Assembly (NCBI GenBank): GCA_021737405.1
Contig: JAIPEG010000013.1
Coordinates: forward strand, 1 to 64,000
Length of the DNA stretch: 64,000 bases
DNA from: Bacteriovoracaceae bacterium
GTDB taxonomy: Bacteria > Bdellovibrionota > Bacteriovoracia > Bacteriovoracales > Bacteriovoracaceae
Direction of reading: 5' to 3'
The position numbers and the translations under genes were made by a program. The notes under the pieces are model-generated. The model worked only from the letters and a program-made list of their open reading frames with translations, was not told where the DNA came from and searched no databases. Shown piece by piece: positions 7,990 to 16,479 of the stretch (positions are counted from its first letter, which is position 1; each line of letters begins with the position of its first letter).

Positions 7990-10892
7990 TGAATTGTTTG
8001 AAAATTCAATCTCTTATTTTTGTGATGATCTTCGGTTTTGAAGTATTTGGAGTAGACTTTGATGATACTCTCTTTGATAAACAATGGGGTCTTAAAAATA
8101 CGGGCCAGCCAATCTATAGACGCTCTAATGATTTAACGAAAAGTGAACTGATCGGAAGTCCTGGTGTTGATATTAACTGGCTATCAATAAAGGATTCTGC
8201 TTTGGCTAAAGAGATTCCTTCTGAGCGCGAGATTGTTGTTGCCGTTTTGGATAGTGGTTTAGATATAGAACACCCCGATCTAAAAGATCGTATTTTTTAT
8301 GATAAGGCTTATTGTCCAGTTGGGGCGGATAATTCTCAAAAAGCGTGCTCTGGCATCAATATTTTAAAGATGAATGAAAATTTAACGGATGATACGGGTC
8401 ACGGAACTCATGTGGCAGGTATCATTGCGGCAGTTGCGAATAATCGACAAGGTGTTGTAGGTCTGGCCGATGCGAGAATAAAGATACTTCCCGTAAAGGT
8501 TTTAAGTAATGAGATCAAAGAATTTGTTTATGAAAGGCGCTTAATCACGGATATTTTTGCTGACGGAATTGTCTATGCCATAGAGCGAGGAGCCGACGTC
8601 ATTAATATGTCGATAGGTTGGCCTAAAGTTGTTGAGTCGCAAAAAATAAAGCGTGCTTTAGAATATGCCGCCGAAAGAAATGTCGTTGTCATTGCAGCTG
8701 CTGGAAATAATAACAAGGAAATCCCAACCTTTCCTTGTACAAATGAATCAGTCATTTGCGTAGGAGCCGTTGATAATCAAGGAAAGATCACAGAGTTTTC
8801 AAACTTTGGTGGAAAAGTCGATTTACTCGCGCCTGGTGAATTTATTGTCTCGACATATCCTCGCGAAACTGTGGAATCAAGAATTCTAAGAATCCGAGGT
8901 TATGAAAGTAAGAATGGAACCAGTCAAGCTTCTCCTTTTGTGGCTGGGATTGCTGCTAGCCTTAAACTACTTAATCCCAATATGTCAGTAAACGAAGTAA
9001 AGGCGCGTCTCTTCTCCTCTGCCCGAAATATGAAAGACTCAATATATACGGGCAAGTTTTCAAAGTATGGAATGATCGACATGAAAAAGGCCTTGCTCGA
9101 AAAAACGGAAAAGTTTGCGATGCCGATATACAAGAATCTCCTTGACCTCAATTTTGATGCAAAAACCAAGACATTTAACTTTAAGCTGCCTGTGAAAAGT
9201 CTAATGGGTGAATTTGAAAATTTAAAAGTGACAACTACATTTGAAAGAGATGATCTTGTTCTTGAGAACTCTATCCAAGAGATCTCTCTTGTCAGTGGCG
9301 AAAAGAAAGACCTCCTTTTTAAAGGAGAACTAAAGGATCTAAGTAAAGATACTCACTTTCGTCTTAAAGTTAAGATGGAGTCCTCTGATTTTTCCTCTGT
9401 TACTGAAACGACACTTATCTTCGCCCGTGACATGGCCAAGGAAGATTTTCTTTTAAAAGAAAAAATTGAAGGATTTAAGGCCGATGATTTGACCTTTTTT
9501 CGTGGACCAAGAAAAGTCGTGCGTATGAAGTTGGTAGATAATAAGGAAGAGTGGTCTGAATCACCACAATACTTTATTGAAGCTCCAAGTCTTCAAACTG
9601 CTGACATGTCTGTTTTATCTCTCCTATCTAGAGCGAAGGGGAAGTGGGCGAGAGAGGATATTTCAATTGATAAAAAGGCGGAAATTATCTCTGTGCGGTT
9701 AAGTGATCTAAATGGTGATGGGAAAGGCGATTACCTGATCACTGCTATCGATGAAACCCAGACGTTTATTACTTTTGACTATCTAATAAATGGTGACTCA
9801 GTTGAGAAAAATCACCTGACTTTCAAATTTCCATTACTTGAATACAGTAATTTTCCCATTGAATACAATCAACTTGGAGACACTCCTTTATTGGCGATGG
9901 ATTTTAGTAATCACTCTCTTAAAGTTCCTGCCTTTTTTGCAACCTATACACTTCCTGAAGCCGATAATACTCAAGACATTCTCGATCGAGTTCCAGAGAC
10001 CTTGAGATCAAATCACGTCTATTATCTTCGACCTTATACGAAGGGCGATGAGCTTTATTTTGAACTGAGAACGATCGACTCTTATGAACGAGTCCAATCC
10101 ATTCGTAATGAACACCAGGTAGAGCCTTGGTTGCCGATGTCATTTGAAAAACCTTTTCCTCAATCCATCAATGATTTAAGAGCGGGCACTCTAAAAGGTT
10201 TAGTTTCAAAGGGTGAGGAATATGATCTCCATTATTATTTCTATGTGGTAAATAAAACTGATGTCTCTCTTTCACCAGTTTTCTTTTCGGAACAATATGT
10301 CTCCGAAAACACCGTTCGCCCTCTTTTAAGTGTGGCCAATAATTCTCAAGGAAGCCCCCTAGGAAGTGTTGAGTTTCTCGCCCAACTTAATCGCTCACAA
10401 GTTCGATCATATGTGTGGGATCCTTTAACGAAAGAAGGAAAACTACTTCTTCTTGATTCTTCAAACTGGGGCGATCCTATCTTTAATACGATCTCGGCCT
10501 ATGACGACTCGGAGGGTACCCGTTTTATAGAGACACGCTATTTTCTGCGATACTTTACAAATGATGGGTCTAGTAAAAAACTTCGAATCAATAGAGAAAG
10601 CTCATTTCCAGGAGTACGCTTTTCCGAAACCCTCAATCCCATCGTTGTCAGCGGTGATGAGGAGAATTATCCGGGGATCTTTATCAACAGCACTTTGATC
10701 TTTGGTAACAGGCTCTATTCTATGGTTAAGAAAGAGCAGAGTTTTGTGAGGCCCCTCCTTTTCTCAGTGGATATTCCTGAAAACTGCGTTCACCTAAAGC
10801 CCGAAAGAGTTGAAGGAGTTTTTAACTACTTACTGCTCTGCAGAGGAAATGGAGGAGGCATTGAAGTTCAAAGGCTGCCCCTAAAGCTCTAG
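7989..10892 (+). CDS. Secreted subtilisin-family (S8) serine protease
   Basis: 967 aa from the ATG at 7989, which overlaps the upstream stop by one base. Signal peptide ~1-22 (ending EVFG). The S8 catalytic domain covers about residues 25-380: Asp88 in VLDSGLD, His138 in GHGTHVAGI, oxyanion Asn240 in AAAGNNN, and Ser312 in NGTSQASP. The usual GTSMA is GTSQA here. About 580 residues follow, probably beta-rich, including a calcium-binding-like LNGDGKGDYL (FG-GAP/VCBS style) near residue 575. The triad is complete, so it should be an active secreted or surface protease. There is no clear long propeptide. Confidence 0.88.
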   Translation: MNCLKIQSLIFVMIFGFEVFGVDFDDTLFDKQWGLKNTGQPIYRRSNDLTKSELIGSPGVDINWLSIKDSALAKEIPSEREIVVAVLDSGLDIEHPDLKDRIFYDKAYCPVGADNSQKACSGINILKMNENLTDDTGHGTHVAGIIAAVANNRQGVVGLADARIKILPVKVLSNEIKEFVYERRLITDIFADGIVYAIERGADVINMSIGWPKVVESQKIKRALEYAAERNVVVIAAAGNNNKEIPTFPCTNESVICVGAVDNQGKITEFSNFGGKVDLLAPGEFIVSTYPRETVESRILRIRGYESKNGTSQASPFVAGIAASLKLLNPNMSVNEVKARLFSSARNMKDSIYTGKFSKYGMIDMKKALLEKTEKFAMPIYKNLLDLNFDAKTKTFNFKLPVKSLMGEFENLKVTTTFERDDLVLENSIQEISLVSGEKKDLLFKGELKDLSKDTHFRLKVKMESSDFSSVTETTLIFARDMAKEDFLLKEKIEGFKADDLTFFRGPRKVVRMKLVDNKEEWSESPQYFIEAPSLQTADMSVLSLLSRAKGKWAREDISIDKKAEIISVRLSDLNGDGKGDYLITAIDETQTFITFDYLINGDSVEKNHLTFKFPLLEYSNFPIEYNQLGDTPLLAMDFSNHSLKVPAFFATYTLPEADNTQDILDRVPETLRSNHVYYLRPYTKGDELYFELRTIDSYERVQSIRNEHQVEPWLPMSFEKPFPQSINDLRAGTLKGLVSKGEEYDLHYYFYVVNKTDVSLSPVFFSEQYVSENTVRPLLSVANNSQGSPLGSVEFLAQLNRSQVRSYVWDPLTKEGKLLLLDSSNWGDPIFNTISAYDDSEGTRFIETRYFLRYFTNDGSSKKLRINRESSFPGVRFSETLNPIVVSGDEENYPGIFINSTLIFGNRLYSMVKKEQSFVRPLLFSVDIPENCVHLKPERVEGVFNYLLLCRGNGGGIEVQRLPLKL

Positions 10893-10952
10893 GTTCAATA
10901 TAAGTAGCTGAAACTACTTGAATGAAAAACCTCTAATCAATGGCTTATGCTG

Positions 10953-10981
10953 TTGTCAAAAGTCCTCTTGAATGCTACATT
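10953..10981 (+). promoter_or_regulatory. Sigma-70-type promoter for the rpsF-rpsR fusion
   Basis: TTGTCA (10953-10958) and TACATT (10976-10981) are separated by 17 bases, matching a sigma-70 promoter. Transcription would begin near 10988 and give a ~70-nt leader before the S6-S18 start codon. Confidence 0.6.
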
Positions 10982-11001
10982 GCAGACCATTTTTGACATT
11001 C

Positions 11002-11044
11002 ACTAGACCCCGCTTTTTGGCATGGTGCCCTAAAGCCGTTTAGT
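11002..11044 (+). promoter_or_regulatory. Candidate S6:S18-binding leader RNA
   Basis: A 7-bp helix pairs ACTAGAC (11002-11008) with GTTTAGT (11038-11044), with one G-U pair. Inside it lies a GGCA/TGCC hairpin (11019-11022/11026-11029), and an unpaired 3' side contains CCG at 11036-11038 next to the outer helix. It sits directly upstream of the Shine-Dalgarno AGGAGG. Many bacteria have an rpsF leader that binds the S6:S18 dimer through a conserved CCG and represses translation; this hairpin has that layout. Assigned by eye, not by covariance. Confidence 0.45.
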
Positions 11045-11057
11045 CCAGGAGGTTTTT

Positions 11058-11681
11058 ATGATCTATGAGTTAGCCCTAGTGGCGAAACCGGAAGCTACAG
11101 ACCAAGATGTAGCAACCCTCAAAGGAATGGTTCACGAAGTTGTTAAAGCTCACGACGGTGAAGTATTCATCGAAGATGAGTGGGGCAAATTGAGCTTAGC
11201 TCAGGCCACAGCTGAAGGAACAGGTACTGCACACTTTGTTTACTTTATCTTTAAAGCAAACTCTGAAAACAACAAAGAGCTTATTCGTCGTTTGAAGATT
11301 AATGATTTTCATCTTCGTCACTTATTTGTTGCCCTTGGTGAAGATGAAGAAAGAGAAGCTATTGTTAAAGCTTACAAAACTCCTTTCTCAAAAACCTACA
11401 AAGGTTCTGTTACTGATAAAGAAGGTGACGATGAGAATGATAATCCAAAGAAATTTGCTCGTCAGAAGTCTTGTTACTTTAAAGCGAACAATGTAACTGC
11501 GAGCTGGAAAGATCCTGCGACTTTTACTTGGCTTATCAATGAATTCGGAAAGATTTCAGCTGCTCGTGTAACTGGAGTTAGCCGTAAGCACCAAAGATTT
11601 GCAACGACTGCTATTAAAAGAGCTCGTCAAATCGGTGTAGCTAGCTACGTTTCTAATAGAATCGCTGATAATCGCGCTTAG
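11058..11681 (+). CDS. rpsF-rpsR: Fused ribosomal proteins bS6-bS18
   Basis: 207 aa. Residues 1-~100 are bS6 (MIYELALVAKPEATDQDV..., then GTAHFVYFIFKA, RRLKINDFHLRHLFV). A charged linker follows (~110-133, KEGDDENDNPKK). Residues ~134-207 are bS18 (FARQKSCYFKANN, DPATFTWLINEFGKI, ARVTGVSRKHQRFATTAIKRARQIG). There is no stop or frameshift between the parts. S6 and S18 are separate proteins in most bacteria and bind each other on the platform of the 30S subunit, so a covalent link is structurally reasonable. No other S18 gene is in the window. Downstream DUF2232, rplI and dnaB follow the usual rpsF-rpsR cluster order. A strong AGGAGG precedes the ATG. Confidence 0.93.
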   Translation: MIYELALVAKPEATDQDVATLKGMVHEVVKAHDGEVFIEDEWGKLSLAQATAEGTGTAHFVYFIFKANSENNKELIRRLKINDFHLRHLFVALGEDEEREAIVKAYKTPFSKTYKGSVTDKEGDDENDNPKKFARQKSCYFKANNVTASWKDPATFTWLINEFGKISAARVTGVSRKHQRFATTAIKRARQIGVASYVSNRIADNRA

Positions 11682-11701
11682 GTTAAGGATTATTTAAAAT
11701 C

Positions 11702-12745
11702 ATGTCTGATAACAAAAACACAAATTCAGAATCAAAAGATTTTCTTAACGATCAAGAGTTAAGATCTTTAATGATTCCTGAACTAAACATGAGTAAGCTA
11801 GCCTTTCTCGGTTTGTTGGCGTTTTTGTTTGCTAGTCTTGAGCCTTTTGCCCTTTTTGCTTCTATTCCTTTTACGATTAGCTTTCTTCTTTATGGAAAGA
11901 TGAAAACTTTCATGATGGGAATCATAGGGGTGGCATTGGCCATTCTTTTAGTACAAGTAAAAGTTTATCAAGGCAGTGCTTTGGGGACTTTCCCATTAGC
12001 GGTTATATATGGGTACCTGATTTCTGCTGGAATTATGAGAAAGGATCATCCTGCGAAAGCAATCTTCATTAATGGCGCAAGCATTTTTGCTGTTATGATG
12101 ACTTTGATTCTAACTTTTAACTTTTCCTTAGAAGAGGGTGTTCGTGGTTTTTTAGCTCCTTATGTGCAAAAAACTGCGACTCAGTATTATAACAGTCTCG
12201 AAAAAGCAGCAGGTGTTCCAGGTGAACAACTAAGACAGCTTAAAGATGTGATGGAAAATCCTTCACTTGTTGTTGATCCAATTATGAATTACGGTACAGG
12301 ATTTATATTCGTTGGTGTGCTTCTATCCTTTTGGGTAGGAACATTTGTAGCACTTAGAATGGCTCCTCTTTGGAAACCATTTCACGATTATGAATACGAC
12401 ATTAAAACTTTGACAGGCTTTCAGATGCCATTTCAAGTGGTTTGGCCGCTTATTTTTGGGCTCGTGCTGGCAGTCGGTCATGCTTATGGTTTTGTTGGGG
12501 ATTGGGCCGAAGTTCTTGGTTACAACACACTTCTTATCCTGGGGATATTTTACTTCTTCCAAGGCTTTGGAGTTTTTAGTGAGCTCTTAACTTATTGGCA
12601 GTTTTTCGGTTTTCTAAGATCAATGGTGATCTTTTTCGCCGTTATCATGGCCTATCAAATCTTGGCACTTGTTGGTGTTCTCGATACATGGGTCAATTTT
12701 CGCAGATTCTTTAATAAAAAAAATGATGAAGGAGATACATTATGA
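11702..12745 (+). CDS. DUF2232 (YybS-like) integral membrane protein
   Basis: 347 aa with several hydrophobic helices (e.g. AFLGLLAFLFASLEPFALFA, VVWPLIFGLVLAVGHAYGF, FFAVIMAYQILALVGV). The hydropathy pattern, length and position between rpsR and rplI fit the DUF2232/YybS family, found at this locus in many bacteria and related to S-component-like membrane proteins. Its precise role is unknown. The stop codon overlaps the rplI ATG (ATGA), so the genes are translationally coupled. Confidence 0.72.
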   Translation: MSDNKNTNSESKDFLNDQELRSLMIPELNMSKLAFLGLLAFLFASLEPFALFASIPFTISFLLYGKMKTFMMGIIGVALAILLVQVKVYQGSALGTFPLAVIYGYLISAGIMRKDHPAKAIFINGASIFAVMMTLILTFNFSLEEGVRGFLAPYVQKTATQYYNSLEKAAGVPGEQLRQLKDVMENPSLVVDPIMNYGTGFIFVGVLLSFWVGTFVALRMAPLWKPFHDYEYDIKTLTGFQMPFQVVWPLIFGLVLAVGHAYGFVGDWAEVLGYNTLLILGIFYFFQGFGVFSELLTYWQFFGFLRSMVIFFAVIMAYQILALVGVLDTWVNFRRFFNKKNDEGDTL

Positions 12746-13347
12746 AAGTTATACTAACAGAGAAGGTTGCTTCTCTAGGTAACGTAGGTGAAGTTGTGAA
12801 TGTTTCTGCAGGTCACGCTAGAAACTTCTTAATACCTAACAACAAAGCAGTGCTTGCTGATGACGCTAACAAAGCTCAGATGAGTCACTATAATAAGATG
12901 CTTGCTAAGAAAGTTGGCGAAGAGAAATCAGCTGCTGAAGCAATCAAAACTAAGCTAGATGGCTTAAGTATTGAACTTATTAAGAAGGTAGGATCTAACG
13001 GTCGTCTTTTTGGTACTGTAACAACAACTGAGCTTTCTAGTATTCTTGCTGAGAAAGGGATTGAAGTTGAAAAAAGAGTTCTCTCTGTCGACAATCCAAT
13101 CAAAGCACTTGGTAGCTACACTGTAAAAGCAAAGCTTTTCTCAGGTGTTGAAGCTGAATTTGGGGTTAAAGTAGATATCGATCCTAAACAAGCGGAAGAG
13201 CTAAAGAAGAAAGCTGAAGCTGCAGCGAAGAAGAAATTAGCAAAAGCTGAAGCCGGTGAAGAAGAAAATGGCGAAGCCAAAGAAAATCAGCCTCTTACTG
13301 ACGAGCAAAAACTCGCTAAAGAAGCTGACGAACTTCTTAGAAGCTAA
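12742..13347 (+). CDS. rplI: 50S ribosomal protein bL9 with C-terminal extension
   Basis: 201 aa. The N-domain begins with the classic MKVILTEKVASLGNVGEVVNV and GHARNFLIP, followed by the central helix and C-domain (GSNGRLFGTVTTTELSSIL). A normal bL9 ends near residue 150. Here ~50 extra residues rich in Ala, Lys and Glu follow (KKKAEAAAKKKLAKAEAG then an acidic tail). It binds 23S rRNA at the base of the L1 stalk and helps keep the reading frame. The ATGA overlap couples it to the DUF2232 gene, and a terminator follows. Confidence 0.95.
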   Translation: MKVILTEKVASLGNVGEVVNVSAGHARNFLIPNNKAVLADDANKAQMSHYNKMLAKKVGEEKSAAEAIKTKLDGLSIELIKKVGSNGRLFGTVTTTELSSILAEKGIEVEKRVLSVDNPIKALGSYTVKAKLFSGVEAEFGVKVDIDPKQAEELKKKAEAAAKKKLAKAEAGEEENGEAKENQPLTDEQKLAKEADELLRS

Positions 13348-13376
13348 TAAAATAAAGCTAATCAGACTTACTAAAG

Positions 13377-13403
13377 CGACCCGCGATGCGGGTCGTTTTT
13401 TTT
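13377..13403 (+). terminator. Rho-independent terminator after rplI
   Basis: An 8-bp stem, CGACCCGC / GCGGGTCG, with a GAT loop is followed by nine T. It separates the ribosomal-protein genes from dnaB 28 bp downstream, so dnaB depends on readthrough or its own promoter. Confidence 0.9.
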
Positions 13404-13431
13404 ATCAACACTTCTTGCTAGGAGAGACTCA

Positions 13432-14814
13432 ATGGATATGATGAGTGAAGGTACAGCCCCTCAACCCAAAAAGAGTGGGGGAAACCGTGAACTTCCTCAT
13501 GACCTTCTAGCAGAGCGATCCCTTCTTGGTTGTTTGATCATTGATGGACAGGCTTTTGACGACGTTTCCGATCTTAGGCTTCAGGGTGGCGACTTCTATC
13601 ATCCCAAGTACGGTGTGATTTTTGAGGCCATTAAAGACCTCGCAATGGATAACCAACCAGTCGACTATGTGACGGTAAGTTCAAAACTTAACGAAGCAGG
13701 TAAGCTAGAAGAGGTTGGTGGCACCACCGCAATTACAGAACTCGTTGAAGACCAAGCGTCTGCGGCCAATATTTATCATTATGCTAAAACAGTAAAAGAT
13801 AAATCTTCACTTCGTGAAATTGTTCGCACATCAATGCGTGTGACAGAAAGAGGAATGGGATTTCAGGGAAAGGCCGAAGACTTTATTCAAGAAGTAGAGG
13901 CCAGTTTTTTCAAACTTACAAATGATGCAAAGTCTGGAAAAATGCAAAAACTCAACACCTGTCTTCGTGAGAATTTAAAAGAATTAGAAGATATGTCACG
14001 AAACCCTGGAGAGATTCAGGGGCTTAGCTCTGGCTATCCTCGCTTAGATAGCCTTCTTTTGGGAATGCAACCTGGTCAGCTTATTATTCTTGCAGCTCGT
14101 CCTGCAATGGGAAAAACATCTTTGGCGTTGAATATTGCCAATAATGTTTGTGATCATCATGGAAAACCTGTTGCTATTTTTTCTCTGGAAATGCTTGATA
14201 AAGAACTGTCTATGAGGCTTTTAAGTTCAAAAGCAAAAGTAGACTCTAAAAGATTAAGAACGAAGAACTTTCTCGACACTGATCTAAGAAATATAGGTCA
14301 AGCCGTAAAGGAACTATCTAGTTTTCCCATATTTATCAACGACAATGGTGAAACGACAGTTTTAGATATTCAATCACAGTGTCGTAAGATTCAGGCAGAG
14401 CACGGCCTTGGGCTCGTCATTGTTGATTACCTTCAGCTAATGAATCCTCATAATAAAAATATATCTCGTGAACAACAGATTTCAGAAATGTCTCGAGGTC
14501 TAAAAACATTGGCAAAAGAATTACAGTGCCCAGTTATTGCGCTCTCGCAGCTAAACCGTGGTGTTGAGGCTCGACCTAATAAAAGGCCATCAACTGCTGA
14601 CCTTCGTGAATCTGGTGCCATCGAGCAGGATGCCGATATCGTAATGTTTGTGTACCGAGATGAGGTGTATAATCCAGATACTAAAGAGCCTGGAATTGCA
14701 GAAGTCATCGTAGGCAAGAACCGTGGTGGTGAGACTGGTACGGCGAAACTTGCTTGGGTTGGTGCTTATACTAGCTTTGAAAATCTAACCTATCAGGATA
14801 ATGAGCGCGATTAG
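13432..14814 (+). CDS. dnaB: Replicative DNA helicase DnaB
   Basis: 460 aa. The N-terminal DnaB domain begins near residue 20 (PHDLLAERSLLGCLIIDGQAFDDV). The RecA-like C-domain has Walker A ARPAMGKTSLAL near residue 222, IFSLEM, Walker B GLVIVDYLQLM, and SQLNRGVEARPNKRP. DnaB is the hexameric 5'-3' helicase of the replication fork. An AGGAGA ribosome site supports the ATG at 13432. The 3' end overlaps pabB by 14 bp. No intein is present. Confidence 0.97.
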   Translation: MDMMSEGTAPQPKKSGGNRELPHDLLAERSLLGCLIIDGQAFDDVSDLRLQGGDFYHPKYGVIFEAIKDLAMDNQPVDYVTVSSKLNEAGKLEEVGGTTAITELVEDQASAANIYHYAKTVKDKSSLREIVRTSMRVTERGMGFQGKAEDFIQEVEASFFKLTNDAKSGKMQKLNTCLRENLKELEDMSRNPGEIQGLSSGYPRLDSLLLGMQPGQLIILAARPAMGKTSLALNIANNVCDHHGKPVAIFSLEMLDKELSMRLLSSKAKVDSKRLRTKNFLDTDLRNIGQAVKELSSFPIFINDNGETTVLDIQSQCRKIQAEHGLGLVIVDYLQLMNPHNKNISREQQISEMSRGLKTLAKELQCPVIALSQLNRGVEARPNKRPSTADLRESGAIEQDADIVMFVYRDEVYNPDTKEPGIAEVIVGKNRGGETGTAKLAWVGAYTSFENLTYQDNERD

Positions 14815-16003
14815 TTCACTCTCAAATCAGAAAATTTGGTCATTACTTCATGGGGAAAATGAGTTCTCACTTTTAAGCTCGCCTCATAAAGTCCTTAAAA
14901 TTTATAGCGATAAAATTCTTAACTTATTAACGAATATTGAGACTTCAGATGACGGCTTAAGTTATCTAGAAAATTACCTCGCTAAGAAGAAATGTGATTC
15001 CTTTGGGGATAATTTATGGGTAGTTCATACGTTTTATGAACTTGGCTATGCATGGAATAAGCTTAAGAACCCTTATCCTGATCAACCGATTGCGATCATT
15101 TTAGAATTTGATAAAAAAGAATCAATTAATCCACAAGATCTTCACTCTTCAGCTTTTACTATTGATTGGTCTCTTCCTGAAAGAGAAGAATATTTTAAGG
15201 CTTTTTCAATAGGTCTAGATCACCTTAAAAGAGGGGATTGCTACCAATATAACTTAACGTTTCCCTTTTTTGGAAAGATGAAAAATGCTTCTGCTATCAA
15301 TTTAATAAGTTCACTTTGGTCTTTACCAGAGCGCTGTGGAGAGTTTGCTTCTTTTTCGTTAATTGAAGATGATTTTTATTTTTCTAATAGTCCTGAGTGC
15401 CTTTTTGAATGGGACTCTTCAGGCACTTTAGAGTCTCGTCCAATAAAAGGCACTATTTATAGTAAAGAAGGAGACGATGAATTAGCATGGGATCTTCTTC
15501 GTAATTGTAAAAAAAACGAATCAGAGCTATTCATGATAACTGATCTCTTAAGAAACGATATGAACCGTATTGATAAGGCCTTAGTTGAAGTTGTCGAAAA
15601 GAAAGCCCCTTTAAAAGTCCCTGGTCTTATTCATAGCTATTCACATCTAAGAGTGAATCTTTCCCATGAGATTTCTCTTTTAGATATTATGAAATCCCTC
15701 TTTCCTGGAGGTTCTATTACCGGAGCTCCTAAAATTCGTGTTATGGAAATTATCCACGACTTAGAAAAGAGTCCAAGAGGATTTTATTGCGGCTCAACAC
15801 TATCAAGAAAGGGTGACAAAATTGTCGGCTCTATCAATATACGCTCAGGTGTTGGAAATATATCTGAAGGTCAGATAACCTACCAGGCAGGTGGTGGAAT
15901 TACCTTTGAAAGCGAGGTTGATGCTGAGTATCAGGAGATGTTGGACAAATTTTCTTCTGTGTCCAACCTCCTTACATCTAACAAAAAGCTAACTTATCAA
16001 TAA
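14801..16003 (+). CDS. pabB: Aminodeoxychorismate synthase component I
   Basis: 400 aa, chorismate-binding family. It combines chorismate with ammonia to make 4-amino-4-deoxychorismate for folate synthesis. Two features favour PabB over TrpE: PIKGT with Lys216, equivalent to the PabB active-site lysine (TrpE has Ala there), and FPGGSITGAPK. Also present are ITDLLRNDM, YCGSTLSRKG and the terminal AGGGITFESE with its metal-binding region. It overlaps dnaB by 14 bp, an unusual partner. No glutaminase (PabA) gene is in the window. Confidence 0.88.
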   Translation: MSAISSLSNQKIWSLLHGENEFSLLSSPHKVLKIYSDKILNLLTNIETSDDGLSYLENYLAKKKCDSFGDNLWVVHTFYELGYAWNKLKNPYPDQPIAIILEFDKKESINPQDLHSSAFTIDWSLPEREEYFKAFSIGLDHLKRGDCYQYNLTFPFFGKMKNASAINLISSLWSLPERCGEFASFSLIEDDFYFSNSPECLFEWDSSGTLESRPIKGTIYSKEGDDELAWDLLRNCKKNESELFMITDLLRNDMNRIDKALVEVVEKKAPLKVPGLIHSYSHLRVNLSHEISLLDIMKSLFPGGSITGAPKIRVMEIIHDLEKSPRGFYCGSTLSRKGDKIVGSINIRSGVGNISEGQITYQAGGGITFESEVDAEYQEMLDKFSSVSNLLTSNKKLTYQ

Positions 16004-16062
16004 AATCAATATTTTATAACTCTAAAATCTTCTTACATACACCTTGAAATGAACTGAAGTTG

Positions 16063-16092
16063 TTGACAGTGAAATTTTGTCCTAGATATGAT
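16063..16092 (+). promoter_or_regulatory. Strong sigma-70-type promoter
   Basis: A perfect -35 TTGACA (16063-16068) and a near-perfect -10 TATGAT (16087-16092) are 18 bases apart. Transcription would start near 16098-16100 and run into the structured leader before the 75-aa gene. Confidence 0.75.
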
Positions 16093-16119
16093 CTATAAAA
16101 GCGCTAGGATATGTGCACT

Positions 16120-16177
16120 TCAGAGATTCCGGCCCCTTAGGACGATGGGGCTGAGACGGTTTGCGGATGATCTCTGA
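16120..16177 (+). promoter_or_regulatory. Structured 5' leader RNA, class unknown
   Basis: An 8-bp perfect outer helix (TCAGAGAT 16120-16127 with ATCTCTGA 16170-16177) encloses a GC-rich hairpin (GCCCC... 16132-16136 with GGGGC 16147-16151; loop TTAGGACGAT) and a CCG/CGG pairing at 16129-16131/16164-16166. It lies between a strong promoter and a ribosome site (AAGGGAG, 16190-16196). I cannot match it to a known riboswitch. Confidence 0.45.
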
Positions 16178-16202
16178 TGAAGAATACACAAGGGAGTGTG
16201 GA

Positions 16203-16430
16203 ATGAAGGCGACTATGACAGTTGCTACTGAACAGGGAACTGTTCGCGGCGAGACAAATTCAGGGATGGGTTCTCAATCGGTACCATTATCGTCTCTTTC
16301 TGAGATGACAGGGTTTCCCATAGACTTCATTAAGTCAGAACTTCTTGTAAATGAAGAGGAAATATCTTTGGATCAGTTGCGCCTAAGTATGGCCAGCTAT
16401 CTTGAGTCAACTCTAGAAGAAATTAAATAA
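16203..16430 (+). CDS. Small cytosolic protein, unknown
   Basis: 75 aa from the ATG at 16203, chosen because AAGGGAG lies 7 bases upstream. An in-frame TTG (16161) or ATG (16167) would put the start inside the paired leader with no ribosome site. The sequence has a polar N-terminal part (MKATMTVATEQGTVRGETN) and a helical C-terminal part (SLSEMTGFPIDFIKSELL and DQLRLSMASYLE) that looks like a small DNA- or protein-binding helical domain. No cysteine and no signal. It is monocistronic, between its own promoter and terminator, and the strong promoter suggests high expression. I do not recognise a family. Confidence 0.65.
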   Translation: MKATMTVATEQGTVRGETNSGMGSQSVPLSSLSEMTGFPIDFIKSELLVNEEEISLDQLRLSMASYLESTLEEIK

Positions 16431-16479
16431 TTTGAATTAAATTTTTCCACTGTCAGGATGGACTACGGAAAATAAAAAG

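Noticed and set aside
11008-11030. TGGCATGGTGCCC as a sigma-54 -24/-12 promoter before the S6-S18 gene.
   Set aside because: The -12 TTGC element is missing and the sequence is better explained as the leader hairpin.
16137-16163. Resemblance of the 75-aa gene leader to mini-ykkC (guanidine-II), from GGACGA in a loop and a nearby GACGG.
   Set aside because: The first loop is ten bases, not ACGR alone, and the second ACGR is not closed by a stem; the downstream protein is not a guanidine transporter or carboxylase.
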